Shown in pieces: positions 24,401 through 35,730 of a stretch of 64,000 nucleotides of DNA. Every line of letters begins with the position of its first letter. Within the stretch, counting starts at the first letter, position 1. Source of the DNA: Paramacrobiotus metropolitanus (taxonomy: Eukaryota > Tardigrada > Eutardigrada > Parachela > Macrobiotidae); the NCBI RefSeq assembly GCF_019649055.1, contig NW_026570247.1, positions 62,001-126,000 of the forward strand, read 5' to 3'. A program made the position numbers and the translations under genes. The notes beneath the pieces were generated by a model. The model made no database searches, had not been told where the DNA came from, and saw only the letters and a program-made list of their open reading frames with translations.

Positions 24401-25861
24401 GGCACTTTCCACCCCCAGCAGTGTCAACAGAGTATCCAGAAAGGTCACATAACGAAGAGGCGTTAAATCCCCCTGTTGACTTTAAATTCATAGCCGCGCT
24501 TTTGGCTGGTATATCAGCTGAAATTGCCGGGCAGTAAATGAAACACTTCTTTTTCCCATTTTTTTGTTGCTATTTCTAACCCTGCAAAAACTCAACGCGC
24601 AAATCTGTGACATTAAAAGCTTTTGTAGTGACAAAAATTTTTAATCAAAATATAACTTAATTATATATAGCAAATCGACTGAATATTGATATGGCTACAG
24701 AGTACCGCGGATCGCCCATAGCGCACAATATTCCTTCAAGTGTAGCGCTGGAGTACAGTTATGCAATTTTAAATTTATTATTCATTTGCCAATAAACATA
24801 GCAAAATAATTAATTTTAGATAGTGCAAATACCGTTAACGTTTATATCAATGATTTTGGCTGCCAGCTTTGCGATGATTGAATCTAAAGGTGGCTTTCCT
24901 TTTCCTTTCCATAAGGCGTAATTAATGATTTTATCGTTTTAGTACCGCCGATGAGCAGGAAGTTCGGCAATAACACCAAATACCGGCCAGGCAGATTTAG
25001 TTGCGCAGTTGAAAAAATCAATTCCGTCCGTATTAAGTATCAACGTCAGCAGCAGCGCGCTATTATCGATGTTTCTCTGCGCCCTAAATCGTTTATGGCA
25101 TTCTTGGTAAGCAAGCCCGTCATGGATATCAGTTATGCGGTGTCGATAAATGGGCTCATCTGAATGCTCCGTCAAATTTTCCCCTTAATTAAGAGCACTT
25201 AACTGACTTGTTTTAATAAAATTTACATTACTTTTACTTTGCAGAATCACTTCCAGTTGTTTGTGCAACGGTGCTGTGACAAAAATTTCTTTTTCCGCGC
25301 TAGTGCTGAATAAAAACCATGTTGTGGTAGGACTGCTGGTAGGGCTAACTTGAAAACAAACTGTAGAACTGGTAAATTATAAATCATAATTCATATAACG
25401 AATTTTTAAATTAAAAGTCAAGGACATCAAATTATAGTAAATTTTTGTTTATAATAAAAATTGGCAATTCGTAAAAATTAATTAAGACATAAAATATTTA
25501 GTAATTTGCTTATTTAGATTACAAAATATTACGCGAAAAAAATTATTTTAAAAGTTTAAAAAAATCAAAATGAAAGGAGAAGTAAAATTAAGTTACCAGA
25601 ATTCCGGGCACTTTTCGCCGTGAGAATTATTAACGCCACACGGTATGCATTTTATGTGGAGCACTGCATCTGAGATTCTGAAGTGGCTAAAGACTTCATT
25701 ACTTTCTTCACGCTTTTTAATGGGGTGAAGTCTATTCCCATTTTAAGCAATTCCAAAATAACAGTCATTTGCCGCTCCGACAGCGAAAGGTGGATGAATA
25801 GCAGGCCCAGTAAAAGAGAAGCGATAGATGTATCGTTACATGTGGGCGGGTCTGCGCTCAC
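21480..25861 (-). pseudogene. CACTA/EnSpm-like (TNP2-family) transposase, spliced, probably dead
   Basis: Reading right to left on the minus strand, several exons match the order of TNP2-type transposases, enzymes that cut and paste the element DNA. An N-terminal piece is at 25652-25861. LNTDGIDFF, SAWPVFGVI and ELPAHRRY are at 24939-25175, continuing to 24836 after an in-frame TAA. SADIPAKSAAMNLK and RTHDEIMECAK are at 24306-24517. CLPGIDLGRAFLIDEMHA is at about 24061-24232. YCLKGILPDLRYEHFKKLV to ELYG is at 23405-23693. THLVDKVNSWGPLW and FENKNGWIRNHCHG are at 23005-23263. Less certain C-terminal exons lie at 22557-22868, 21914-22116 and 21482-21850. Most junctions have GT/AG borders, for example donor GTAAGA after 23405 and acceptor TTATTAG before 23263. 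The in-frame stop makes it likely inactive. Terminal CACTA repeats were not located. Confidence 0.6.
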
Positions 25862-26857
25862 ATCTTTTCAAAATCGACATCCGGCATCTCACCAGAAATA
25901 AATTGGGAGTAATCGATCGGTGGCTCCATATCTGTAATATACAGCAAAACTGAACTACATGTATGTAATTCAAAATTTTTTCTGTTTCTTTAATTTTTAG
26001 TTAATTATTAACAGTAAGAATAAAACGTTGTATAAGCATAATGCAACTCTGTAAGCATAGGATATTCTACCCAAATGATATGCTATTGTGCATTGCTGTC
26101 TGACTGTACCTTCAGTGGACGGATGAGTTTAGTTAAGGCATACTAAAGAGCGCTATTTAAATTTTATTCTCCTTTTTGTAACAATTCGCAGATTTTCGAT
26201 TTTATTGAACATACCTTCGCCAACCTCATTTGTAGCCGTTTCGGGGTGTGTGGTCAAATGAAAAGATCTTACATGCTTTCTAGCCACTTTCAACCGATGT
26301 TCTGAAGAGAATTCTTTAAAACACTGCTTGCAAGTGATCGCAAAGGCGGTCTTATTTAACAGTTTGTGACTTCATCGAAGTCATCTCGCGGTTTACACAT
26401 GGGATGATCCATTGCCTGCATGATAATTTTGAAACCAGAAATAACAAATCGGATGGATGAAAGTAGGGAATTTCCACTGCTATAATATGATGTATTTATT
26501 AAAATCAAAGTTATGGCTTTCCAATGTCTGTCAGTAAGCCGGCATTACCGTGCTATGAAGTGAATAAATCTGAATGCGTTTCAAGTATGTCTACACAGAC
26601 CAAATACTCAGGGTTTCTCTAATGCGGACACACAGCCAAATATTTCTAGGTCAAGAAAAGTGCAGAGAATGGCCAAGAATAAAAGCCCTTACATTTACTG
26701 TTTCACTGAAGCACTTGATTTTCACTTTTTCTTAGGCTCTTAATTTCCAGTTCATTTACAGCGCTAGTACGCACATACTATGCGCGTGTAACGTTCGTTC
26801 ATAAGAACTCCCTTTTTCGGTGCATCGCCTTTCGCGACGGGTGGACAGTGCAGGGAT
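25862..26857. other. no recognisable gene
   Basis: This is AT-rich sequence between the transposase gene and the GC-rich block at 26.9 kb. I found no supported feature; the right end of the CACTA-like element may lie here. Confidence 0.4.
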
Positions 26858-27083
26858 CTAAGGGCGGGACGCTCCGCCTTCCTGAGTAGCTGATTTGCTG
26901 TTTCTGGGGATTTCCACCCCATTCACTTTCCTGCTGTTCTGACGGATCTGCAGTACAGTTGCACTGGCTGCAGATTCCGATTTCACCAGTTGGTGGTTTT
27001 GTGGTGTGGCGGCAACATCGCCGATAAAGTCGATGTTTCCGGGTCGTCTGTCGAGGATACGCGTGGCGCCCATACGGTCCCGC
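26858..27083 (-). repeat. dispersed repeat R1, copy 1
   Basis: On the minus strand this segment shares blocks with 33298-33532. These are the word gccacgcgtatcctcgacag, a block containing gcagccagtgcaactgt, and the end ggcggagcgtcccgccctt. The two copies diverge in the middle. Both read partly open (MGATRILD at the start, QEGGASRP at the end), but that may be chance in GC-rich DNA. Here it lies directly downstream of the coding-like block at 27.1-27.9 kb. Confidence 0.75.
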
Positions 27084-27089
27084 GTTATA

Positions 27090-27900
27090 CCATTTACAAT
27101 TACAGTTCGTTTGCGCCCGGAATTACGCAGTATTTGATATAATGAAATTTGAAGTGGAAGAAGATAACGTTGACTTCCGTTGGCAATCACAAATTGAATT
27201 AATGAACAAATTATGATTATGACTGCTGGCAGCGTCCCAAAGCTCCTTTCCGAAGAAGCCACATTCCTTGTGCCAGTCGCAGGAGAAAGAGCGGACGACT
27301 CCGCGCTGCTGACGACCGTGTGGCCGCTGTGCCATTCCAACAGTCTCCGTTGTCCGGAGGAATCCCGCATTCGTGGTTCGTCGCGGGGCTGGTGACGGTG
27401 ACCGACGCGGTGCTGGGCGACGTGGGCGCCCACACGGGGACCAGCTGCGGGGCACTGGCATATACTGGGTTTGTTTAACAGCTCCTTTATCTGCAGGTCC
27501 CTGTCCGTATCCGGCCCCGAGGGCAGCGGCAGGACGCCCACGCTCACCAGGTCTACATTGCACAGACAGTTAATAGCGTACAGATCCACCACCGGCGCCG
27601 AGGCATTGGGTCTCGGTCGGTAGTTGACATTGCTGCAGACGAACGTCGGTTCACCGAAACCAGCCGGTCCGACGCTAATGGTCAGCCGCGAGGAGATACT
27701 GCGCGACTCGTCGGTCTGCGGGAGGGCCTGGTAATAGACGGACTGGTTGGCGGGCGAGCGGTGGTGCCCTGGCGGTAACAGTTGCCGAAGCGGTCCCGCC
27801 CCACGACACTGCCGTTGAGGTAGGGCCCCAGGTAGACTCAAGTGGTTGTTCGCGGCGCACAAGCAACGGCTGATCCATTGCAAGCTTTGGATGGCGTAAC
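27090..27900 (-). pseudogene. extracellular-looking coding block with Kunitz-like pattern, frame-broken
   Basis: The minus strand carries good coding composition that switches frame at least twice. One part reads GRDRFGNCYRQG. The next (27480-27740) reads SVGPAGFGEPTFVCSNVNY, several N-glycosylation-type N-x-S/T sites and paired cysteines (INCLCNVDL). A third frame reads TNHECGIPPDNGDCW, the C-x8-C with PP and G that begins Kunitz/BPTI domains. Another frame follows with FSCDWHKECGFFGKELW and NHNLF. A Kunitz domain would match, but the spacing between its second and third cysteines is too long and one cysteine is replaced by tryptophan. It could be a decayed secreted protease-inhibitor-like gene, or exons whose introns I cannot place. 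It lies 600 bp downstream of F-box gene A on the same strand. Confidence 0.35.
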
Positions 27901-28488
27901 ATCGCCGCCCGTTTGTCCTACGGCTGCAAACTGCTAATTTTTTACTATAAATTGTTCGCGTGATAAATAAAATGCCTTTTCCGTCGAAAAGGCCCTGCGA
28001 TGAAATGTCTCGCTGCGTGATGCCCTGTCAGCTCAAATTCTCCGCGCTGCGAGATGACCTTGTCTGCGACCACATGTCCAGTGATTGTTGTTCACAGTGA
28101 AACGTGGCTGCTGATCAGTTTGAAGTTGACTGTTGTCGTCAACGTCGCTTGACAGAAATTGCTTTATTTGTATAAAAGCAAAAAGCTAAAAAAGAAAACC
28201 AAAAGGCGGGAACGAGAACATTACACGATACTCCGAGTAGCAAGCGACGCAATGATGCAAACCTTAAAGAAAACCGTACAAAAACTTGTAATCCATGCAT
28301 AAGATTCAAGAAGATCACGTGATATGTTTTCACAGAAATGTTATATCGAGACATGGAGTTACATTCATAGTTGCAGTTTGACACTGTTCGCGCTAGAAGT
28401 ATTCCGCGTTAAGATTCAGTTTTTAAATACGGCAGAAAATTTTATCCACAGCAGAGCGTGATGGTCGACAAAGGACGTGCTGCTGGTC

Positions 28489-31400
28489 TCACACAGCGAA
28501 CACTTCGTTGATGCCGTAGATGGCCAGTTTGCTCAGCGTGGAAACATCAACGGCCCGTAAGTCAATATCCTCCCACGATCGCGGGCTGCCGTCGGCATGG
28601 AAGCCACTGAACCTGCAAAGCATGGGCGAATTTCACCTTACGAAGAAACGGATCAGCTGGCGATTTAAACTGATGTGCGGATGCACTGAATAAAGCCAAC
28701 GTACACGAGAAGATAGTTGCGAACGGGCTGCCACTCTTCCGGGTAGGCCAGAGTCACCACCCAACGCGCATGCACCGCCGCGACCTTTGCCAGCATCTCC
28801 GCGGTGACCGGCGGAAAGCAGTCGTTGACGGCGCACATGAAGCGACTGGCCATGTGCATTCGGCCGTCGCTGCATCGCAGAAGGAGCCGCGGAATGCGGA
28901 TCTCCAGCTTGTCGATGGCCAGTTCGTGCGACTCCCATGTCAGGTCCTTCATGAATCTTAGTTCGTGTTCGGGCAGGCAGCGCAGGACACCTTGAAAGTT
29001 TAAGTACCGGAACAACCGAAACGTTGGCAGGCCGAACAGTCTGGACACTTTCCAGTTGTACAGCGCCACGACTTCGCAGACGTGCTTGCACTCCGTTGGG
29101 ACATAGGTTGCCGGGTGCTTCAGCCGGTGCTCCCTCTGTCCCGCCATCGTTACGTCTCCGGAGACGATCTGGCCTTTGAAAACGATCAACGGCAGTCGGA
29201 TTTTCATGATTTTTAGCAACGGCCTAATAAATAGCCCGTACAACGGGGGAAAAACGTTGAGGAAGGTGAGGCTGATCGTGGTGGAATGGATCGAGCGGCA
29301 GAGCAGCGCCGCCAGTTTGAAGCAGTGGTTGCTGTGCTCTTGCAGCCGGTAGCAGTTTTCCATGTTGATGCTGATGTGCAGTGTCATCTGCGCACTGCTC
29401 AGCAGCAACTGCCACAGAGCGCACACCCTGCGGAGGAGCGACGGTGTTAGACAACAAACCGGACACAATCAGAACAACCACCGCGCTTTTTTTCCGACTT
29501 CAGTCATTGCCGGACGGTCTCGCCCGGTCAAATGGCGCACAAGAGTTCTTCCCACAAGTTGACTATGGATGCCCTCATTGCGCGAATTAGTTGAACCGAA
29601 GACAAAGCTTTTCGGCAGCTCGGCAGAACTAAACAAGCCCTCCAACAATGCTTACCGTTTGGCCGTCATTTGTGATTGCAGATCCAGATGTGCCAGGACG
29701 CCGCTCATGAGCCACGGCGTCAGCTGACCGATGTGGGCGGCCGACTGCATCGCATCGTTTTCCCAACCTGCAGAACGATCACAGCATCACAGCTAAACTG
29801 CGAATCATTAACTATTAATTGAATTATTCATTAACTTGTTGAACAATATTCGGAGGATAACTCTCGGCAAAACGTTAAGCAGTGTTCTTGTCAGTATTAG
29901 ATAACCGGCCGTTACTATTTGGGCACATTCTACACGCCCATATGCCCGACCTCCTCATAAGTCATAACACTGTGACGGGCCTGAACGCGATCACGTTGCA
30001 ATTGCACGTACGTTAGCGCCCTGAAACAACAGAACAACACTCTAACTCCAACCCGTTGCGGTTTAAGTTCTCCAGCCCGGAATCCCCGACAGCTTTATGA
30101 GGAAGTGCAAACATGTACAGACTGTAAGGGCTAAGTGCCGGTAATGTAGTACTCTTCGGCTTAGCAGCTGAAACAGAATGCATCTAGCACCTGTCGTGCA
30201 GCAGTGGGCGAAGCAGACCAAGGGCTAAGTGCCGGTAATGTAGTACTCTTCGGCTTAACAGCTGAAACAGAATGCATCTAGCACCTGTCGTGCAGCAGTG
30301 GGCGAAGCAGACCAAGGGCTAAGTGCCGGTAATGTAGTACTCTTCGGCTTAACAGCTGAAACAGAATGCATCTAGCACCTGTCGTGCAGCAGTGGGCGAA
30401 GCAGACCAGAAGTGAGCCTCCGACTGACAACGCCAGAAAGTTTCAGACCGCATGGGATCGTCCGGCGATCCCATGCGGTCTGCGACTAGCCGCAACCACC
30501 GAAACGAATAAAGCAGTGCTGCTGGCTGCCTTAAACCGGGACTCTGGCGCTTGGCTTAATGCTCTCCCTGCACCAAGTCTCCATACATTCTTACGTGACG
30601 ATGAAGATAGAATCAGCGTCGCACTACGGTTCGGCCTTCATGTTGTTGAGGAGCACAACTGTTTGAATTGTGCCAGTCACGTGGAAACTAATGGCCACCA
30701 TGGGCTGTCATGTTCAAGCAGCAAAGAACGATAGTCCCGGCATCTCGAGTTGAATAACGAAACGAAACGTGTCTGGGAAACCGCGGGTTTTCCTTGCCAG
30801 ATGGAGCCATCCGGATTGTCAGACAAGACTAATCAGCGCCCGGACGGCATGACGCTGATACCCGTGCGTGATGGGAAAGCGGTAGTCTGGGATGCTACCT
30901 GTTGGGACACCGTGGCTATGTCGCACGTGAAAGCCAGCTCGAAGAAATCAGGCAGCGTGGCACAGCTAGCAGAAGACTTTAAGCGGCGGAAGTACGGATT
31001 GGTAGAGGATATGGGATGCATGTTCTACCCTCTCGCAATAGAAACGTTTGGAACATTCTGGGCCTGCCTTTGCTGAGATGATACGCTTCGTCGGTGGGAA
31101 AATCCGCGATTTAACCGGCGAATCTCGATCCACTGTCTTCCTTAGACGACGTTTCAGTCTCGCTGTTGTTAGAGGAAATGCGGCCGCTGTCTTGGGTACA
31201 TTAAATGCACGATCGAAAGTTGGAAATGACAGTAATGATTTTGATTGTTTCTTCAATGTGTAAATTCGGAATCTTTAATAGTATCGACCAGCGCAGCCTT
31301 GCTGTTCTGTTAATAGGCTATTGCCCGAATAAAGGAAAAAAACAGAATGATAGCTGTTATACTCGTAGTACGAGTCCCCGTACTGGCCGTACTTATCATA

Positions 31401-34400
31401 AGGTTATTACAGCCCTATGGCGCTATAAGGTTTCTTACTTACCTACCTGTTTGATGCCCAGAGGGCGAAACGAAGCATAATCATTAAATTCGGAATCTGA
31501 ACGGATCACTTACAAATAGGTATACAAAATTGTTAGCGCCGTTAGCTGGTCCAGTAAGCGGGTACCAACTGATCTCATTCGTAACAGGAAGTATTCATCG
31601 ACTGTCTACACCCGACTGTACTCGGCAGCTCGCATCAGGCAAAAAAAAAATTTCTGACAAGTTAGTCGAGAGAGCCAAGTTTGTCCGCGTCCTACGTTTT
31701 AGCACCGCTTCGGTCCTTTTCACTATTATTGACGCCGGTGTCGCCTGCGAGCACGGAGGATGCGCTACGACGGGGTTTGCGTGTGGAAGCCGACTACTGT
31801 ACGATACTTCTTGAACATGTTGTACAAGCTTGTCCGGTAATTTACAATCATCGTAAAGGTACCGCTAGCGCAAAGTTGCGTTAATGACGATGTCCACTTC
31901 ACTACATTCGTCAAAATTTCCTAAATGCGCTTCGCACTCCGCCGTTAGATTGTCGTTTACTGCACCGAACATTTTCCAGCCACCTTCCGCCAGGCATTTA
32001 CTATTATTCTCGTTAACTTATCTGGCGTGCACCAAGCCACCAACCAGCCAGCGAAAAGCATGCTATGTGTTAGTCAGTGTAGCGTGGCGCACCGTACTAC
32101 GTAGTACGTAGTGAAAATGAATGTGTTTTAGGTTGTCCCGATTTCAAAGTGAATCTTTATCTCGCTATGGTACGGTTGATCAACCGCACGATGTGGCTGT
32201 ATGCAGTGGACACGCCTACAGATACGGTATGCGAAGCCGCCTCGCGAGGTGGAGTTGCTGTATCGCAACGAGATTCGCTACGAATTCGGGACGAGGCCTT
32301 AGTCTGTATATGCGTTTCTTAGTACTCGACTATTATACCAATTTCCTTAAGTAATAATACAATGGCACAATGCATATAGCTCAGCTGTAAGTACAAGCTT
32401 ACTTTGTTGTGTTTGCACATGCTTTCGTCTCAGTTATTATTGAAATTTGCATGAATATCTCCTGTCGGAAATATCCTAAATGTATCACAGACACAGCAAG
32501 TAGCGCGTAAATTCACGTAAAAATTATATGTTCTGAAATTCTTGCGTTTTCCGCAACGAAATTTCGAGCATAAACTACGTAAAAACTAGAAACCGAAGGT
32601 CGTTTTTGCTCGCTTCCGCGATATAAATCGAAGCTTAGTGCCGGCTTTTGTTACGCGGCCTTCTACTAAAGGGAAATGGCCCGGTACATAGCGTAGAAAC
32701 TGGGATACATACACTCAAACTTTCGATTTCGCGCACTCCGAATCACTTTTTTGCATTACTTCTACAGTACTTTACGTCATTCCAAAGCTACATGATTCGC
32801 GTACATTGTTCTGAAAACGGTTTGCGCGCGCAACACCCGGTTGCCGAGATTTTTTTAACTATTTTACTATTTTTTTACTATTTAGAAGGACTGCAACTCC
32901 GAGATGAGCGTCCCACGTAAAGTATTTAAGGGATTTAGCCCGGTACATGGTATCAGATTCGTACATGCACGAAAACTTTCATTTTTGCGCACTCCGAAAC
33001 ACTTCTTTGCCTTGTTTTATGACATTCTGTAGCCAGATAATTTGTATACATAGGCGTAAAAGCCGTTTGCGCGTGCAACATCCGGTTCGGGAGTGATGGC
33101 TATTCGAAAATTCCAAAAAGTTTAAATGCATTCAGGTGTACCTAAAGTCCCATTATGGACCGATCTCCTTTAAATGTTGTACATAAGTGCACATATCCAT
33201 GGAGATCGTTTTGTTACCGAACCACAGTTCTAGCATGTTTTTCAAATTTTAAAACGAATTTTATTATACTTGTATTTGAAATTCATTTTTATACAGCGGG
33301 GCCGTATGGGTGCCACGCGTATCCTCGACAGCGAAACAGCGGTGAACCCGGATGAGGCTTTAATGCCGAATCTGACATGCGCACCGTGGCGCAGCACACA
33401 CCAGACTAACAAGGAAGGACTCTGCAGCCAGTGCAACTGTGCTGCAGATCCGTCAAAACAGCGCATAAATGTGCGGGGTGGAAATCCCCAGAAACAGCGA
33501 ACTGCTACTCAGGAGGGCGGAGCGTCCCGCCCTTGCATTTTAAAATTTGAAAAAAATGGTGCAACTCTGGTTCGGTGCCAAAACGATCTCCATGGATATG
33601 TGCATTTATGTGCAAAATTTAAAGGAGATCGGTCTATAATGAGACTTTTGGTACACCTGAATGCATTTAAACTTTCTGGAATTTTATAACAAACAGCCAT
33701 AACTCCCGAACCGGATGTTGCGGGCGCAAACGGGTTCGCGCCTGTGCATACAAATCACCTAGCTATATAATTTCATAAAACAAAACAACAATGTGTTTGG
33801 GAGTGCGCGAAAGTTAATGTTTTCGTGCATGTGCCCAAATTCGGTACCGGGCCAAAGCCCTTAACGCCTCTGTGATTCTTTTTGCGGTACATTGCGCAGG
33901 CGGTGAAGCAGAATGTGACCTTTCAGAATTCTGTATGTCGACTCTTACTTACGCACTTAGTAATCTGTTAACCCTTTATATGAGGATTGACTACCTATAT
34001 ACTGAAAACATTTTAAAGAATTATGCAGTTGAAACATCGCTTATTAAATGTGCCACATTTTATGCGGCATCTGCCAAATTTTATCGTTTGCCAGGCGCCA
34101 GTATCTCCAGGTTTTATCGCTCGTTATGTCACTGACAGTGCTACTGACAGATGCTAGTGCCACGTTTTACTCCCCTCGCTATTAACTACTGCTTCATTGG
34201 AGCCATGGCACCTGGGCCATGGCACCTTGACACTTGGGCCACCTATGGATTCCGAAGAAATTCCAAGAAAACCTATGGATTCTGAAGAAATTTCAAAAAA
34301 AACCTACGGAGCCTAAAAACTAGGAAGCCCAAGAAACCCATAATCCAAGAAACCGAAATGCATGGTGGCCCAAAATGTCCGAAGTGACAGGACACCCTTT

Positions 34401-35442
34401 CATCGCATGAGTCGCCGCATGATGGCATTTGCCATTCCCACGCTTGAGAGAACTACTGACGCACTGCCGCAGATACTCCTAAACACTGCGAAATGCTATG
34501 CTAGGATTCTGTTTGTATACCACCAGCAATAAAACAATTGCAGTTTTCTGTTTTTTTGCTGGCACCCACAGATTCGTTTTGCTCTTTGCATCTGTTTGCT
34601 TTTGAATGTAACTAACCGTCTGCGCAGGAGATATCCTCGCTGGCTCGAAACTGTCCGCAACCGATGGCCGGTAGAGTATCCCGACTGGCCAGATGCGTGT
34701 CCAGCACTTGCAACAGGGCCGGCGCCGTGATCCCCGGCGGGTCCCAACGCTGTTGGGCGACGTTGATGGTGATGAACATACAGCCATCCCGCTCGATGCG
34801 CAGATGAAAGCGACAACGGTCGGTCAGATCAAGCAACCCATCGTTGCTATCAAAAGCATTGCGGAAGTGTTTGATGATGCGGAATTTATCGGAGGCATCG
34901 CGCAGGGCACTGGATGCGCGGGCGAAGGGAATAAAGTATTTGGAATAGATAATCCCGCTACGGCGCTCCAGCAGGGGCGGATCACTGGGCGGCAAGCAAA
35001 AGGCCACTTGACCCATCTCCACAACTTCCACCGAAGCGGCTGTTGCTTGGACACTGCTGATGGGCGCCGCGGATTTGATGCAGAACATGTCACAGTTGTT
35101 GCAGCTAGTAAGGTGACCCAAGAGGACGGTCGCGCGGAAGCGCAACGGGCCGTCGTCTTCATCGCGCAGTGCCACGTACGCCGGGACGTTCTCGGAACCG
35201 TTCTCTTCGGGCTCCTCGTCATAGAACGGCAGCGGCCAGACGCTGCCCATGTGTATCCATCGCGCGTTGGCCTTTGTGGAGTCGAAATGGATGAAGGCGC
35301 GGTCGCCGTCCATATCCTGAATATATCCCAGCCACCACGAGCCATCGGGATTACGGACGACGACCGTGTTCTGGTAGCTCATCTGGTTGGCATCCACCAG
35401 CAACGGCCGATACCGCGGCATCGATCCCTGAGGCGAATCCAT
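28489..35442 (-). CDS. F-box gene A: Tudor-like plus F-box protein, 4 exons, 594 aa
   Basis: Hand-spliced exons are 34617-35442, 29656-29767, 28705-29427 and 28489-28612 (total 1785 nt; phases 1, 2, 2; stop TGA). Exon 1 starts MDSPQGSMPRYRPLL. Its WWLGYIQDMDGDRAFIHFD and RWIHMGSVWPLPF block (about residues 33-75) resembles Tudor/agenet SH3-like folds. A conserved second module follows (YVALRDEDDGPLRF, PPLLERRSG, DKFRIIKH, CRFHLRIERDGC). Exon 2 plus the first codons of exon 3 form an F-box, LTPWLMSGVLAHLDL then RVCALWQLLLSS. Exon 4 ends LSKLAIYGINEVFAV. F-boxes bind SKP1 and recruit targets to SCF ubiquitin ligases; the targets here are unknown. Donors are GTTAGT, GTAAGC and GTACGT; acceptors are CTGCAG, CCGCAG and TTTGCAG. 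Intron 1 is 4849 bp, filled with transposons, against 70-82 bp in copies C and B. The frame is complete with no lesion. Confidence 0.8.
30126..30408 (+). repeat. 94-bp unit repeated three times in tandem
   Basis: Units start at 30126, 30220 and 30314 with aagggctaagtgccggtaat and are nearly identical; only the first differs, by ttagcagc for ttaacagc. The array abuts the 5' side of the retroelement remnant, and its last unit runs into the element's open frame. Near-perfect identity suggests a recent expansion. Confidence 0.9.
30444..30482. repeat. 17-bp perfect inverted repeat, 5-base loop
   Basis: CAGACCGCATGGGATCG is followed by TCCGG and its exact reverse complement. It lies inside the first open frame of retroelement copy 1, directly after the 94-bp array. 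The aligned part of copies 2 and 3 shows no such hairpin. Confidence 0.9.
31264..32670. other. intron 1 of gene A, no element identified
   Basis: Open frames here (for example 31530-31814, 31681-31884 and 32121-32354, plus strand) show no recognisable domain and lack consistent composition. Confidence 0.4.
32671..32860 (+). repeat. solo left arm related to the TTAA foldback
   Basis: It begins GGGAAATGGCCCGGTAC after ctaa. It runs parallel to the left arm of the complete foldback at 32930, sharing cgcactccgaa and gcgcgcaacacccggtt. It has no matching right arm next to it, so it is a broken relative or a partial duplication. Confidence 0.6.
32930..33860. mobile_element. TTAA-flanked foldback (piggyBac-type target site) DNA element
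   Basis: The ends are GGGATTTAGCCCGGTAC on the left and the inverse, GTACCGGGCCAAAGCCC, on the right. Each is directly flanked by TTAA (32926-32929 and 33861-33864), the target duplication of piggyBac-type elements. Arms of about 325 bp (to 33255 and from 33536) are imperfect inverted repeats, for example gatctcctttaaat against atttaaaggagatc. The 280-bp loop contains repeat R1 (33298-33532). There is no transposase, so it is non-autonomous. It lies in intron 1 of gene A. Confidence 0.8.
33298..33532 (+). repeat. dispersed repeat R1, copy 2, in the loop of the foldback
   Basis: This copy matches 26858-27083 (minus) at both ends and in a central block (see that entry). It occupies almost exactly the loop of the TTAA foldback. 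The 26.9-kb copy has no foldback arms around it. Confidence 0.75.
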
Positions 35443-35730
35443 ACTGACCTATAAGTCATTGATTATATGTTATAACTTCACATCAATCCGTGGGGATAAG
35501 CCCTCTATTTACTGAGTATTATTATTGTGTTTCATACGATGAGGCGCACAGTAGTATTTCCTTGTTTTATTATCAACCCTACGGGGCGGACGGGCAGACC
35601 GACTCCTAGCCTTGATTTGTACTGAATCGAACTGCACAGTTTGAAGTGTTCATGGTTAAAATGACCGAATCGCATAATGCGGGCTACACTAGATCAGTTT
35701 ATTAAGTGCTATTATTAAGTGTGAGTATTA

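Larger units (their letters stand above)
30126..31263 (+). mobile_element. R2-type (RLE) non-LTR retrotransposon remnant, copy 1, in intron 1 of gene A
   Basis: Only the 3' part of the element remains. One frame (30366-30734) contains DSGAWLNALPAPSL and a C-x2-C-x8-H-x4-C finger, C-LN-C to HGLSC. The next frame (30750-31076) has RPDGMTLIP and VVWDATCWD, and further on FYPLAIETFG. A last frame ends RGNAAAVLG to CFFNV at 31263. A CCHC finger followed by a P-D...D core is the layout of the restriction-like endonuclease that R2-type elements use to nick target DNA. Stops and frame changes at about 30735 and 31070 kill it. It opposes the transcription of host gene A. No reverse transcriptase core is left. 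Confidence 0.7.

Noticed and set aside
28804-28995. Plus-strand frames over 28.77-28.99 kb
   Set aside because: Shadows of exon 3 of gene A.
30126-30408. CRISPR-like regular repeats
   Set aside because: Units are contiguous 94-bp tandem copies without spacers, in eukaryotic intronic DNA.
34693-35454. 253-codon plus-strand frame
   Set aside because: It is the antisense shadow of exon 1 of F-box gene A; the minus frame has the conserved family motifs and splice signals.
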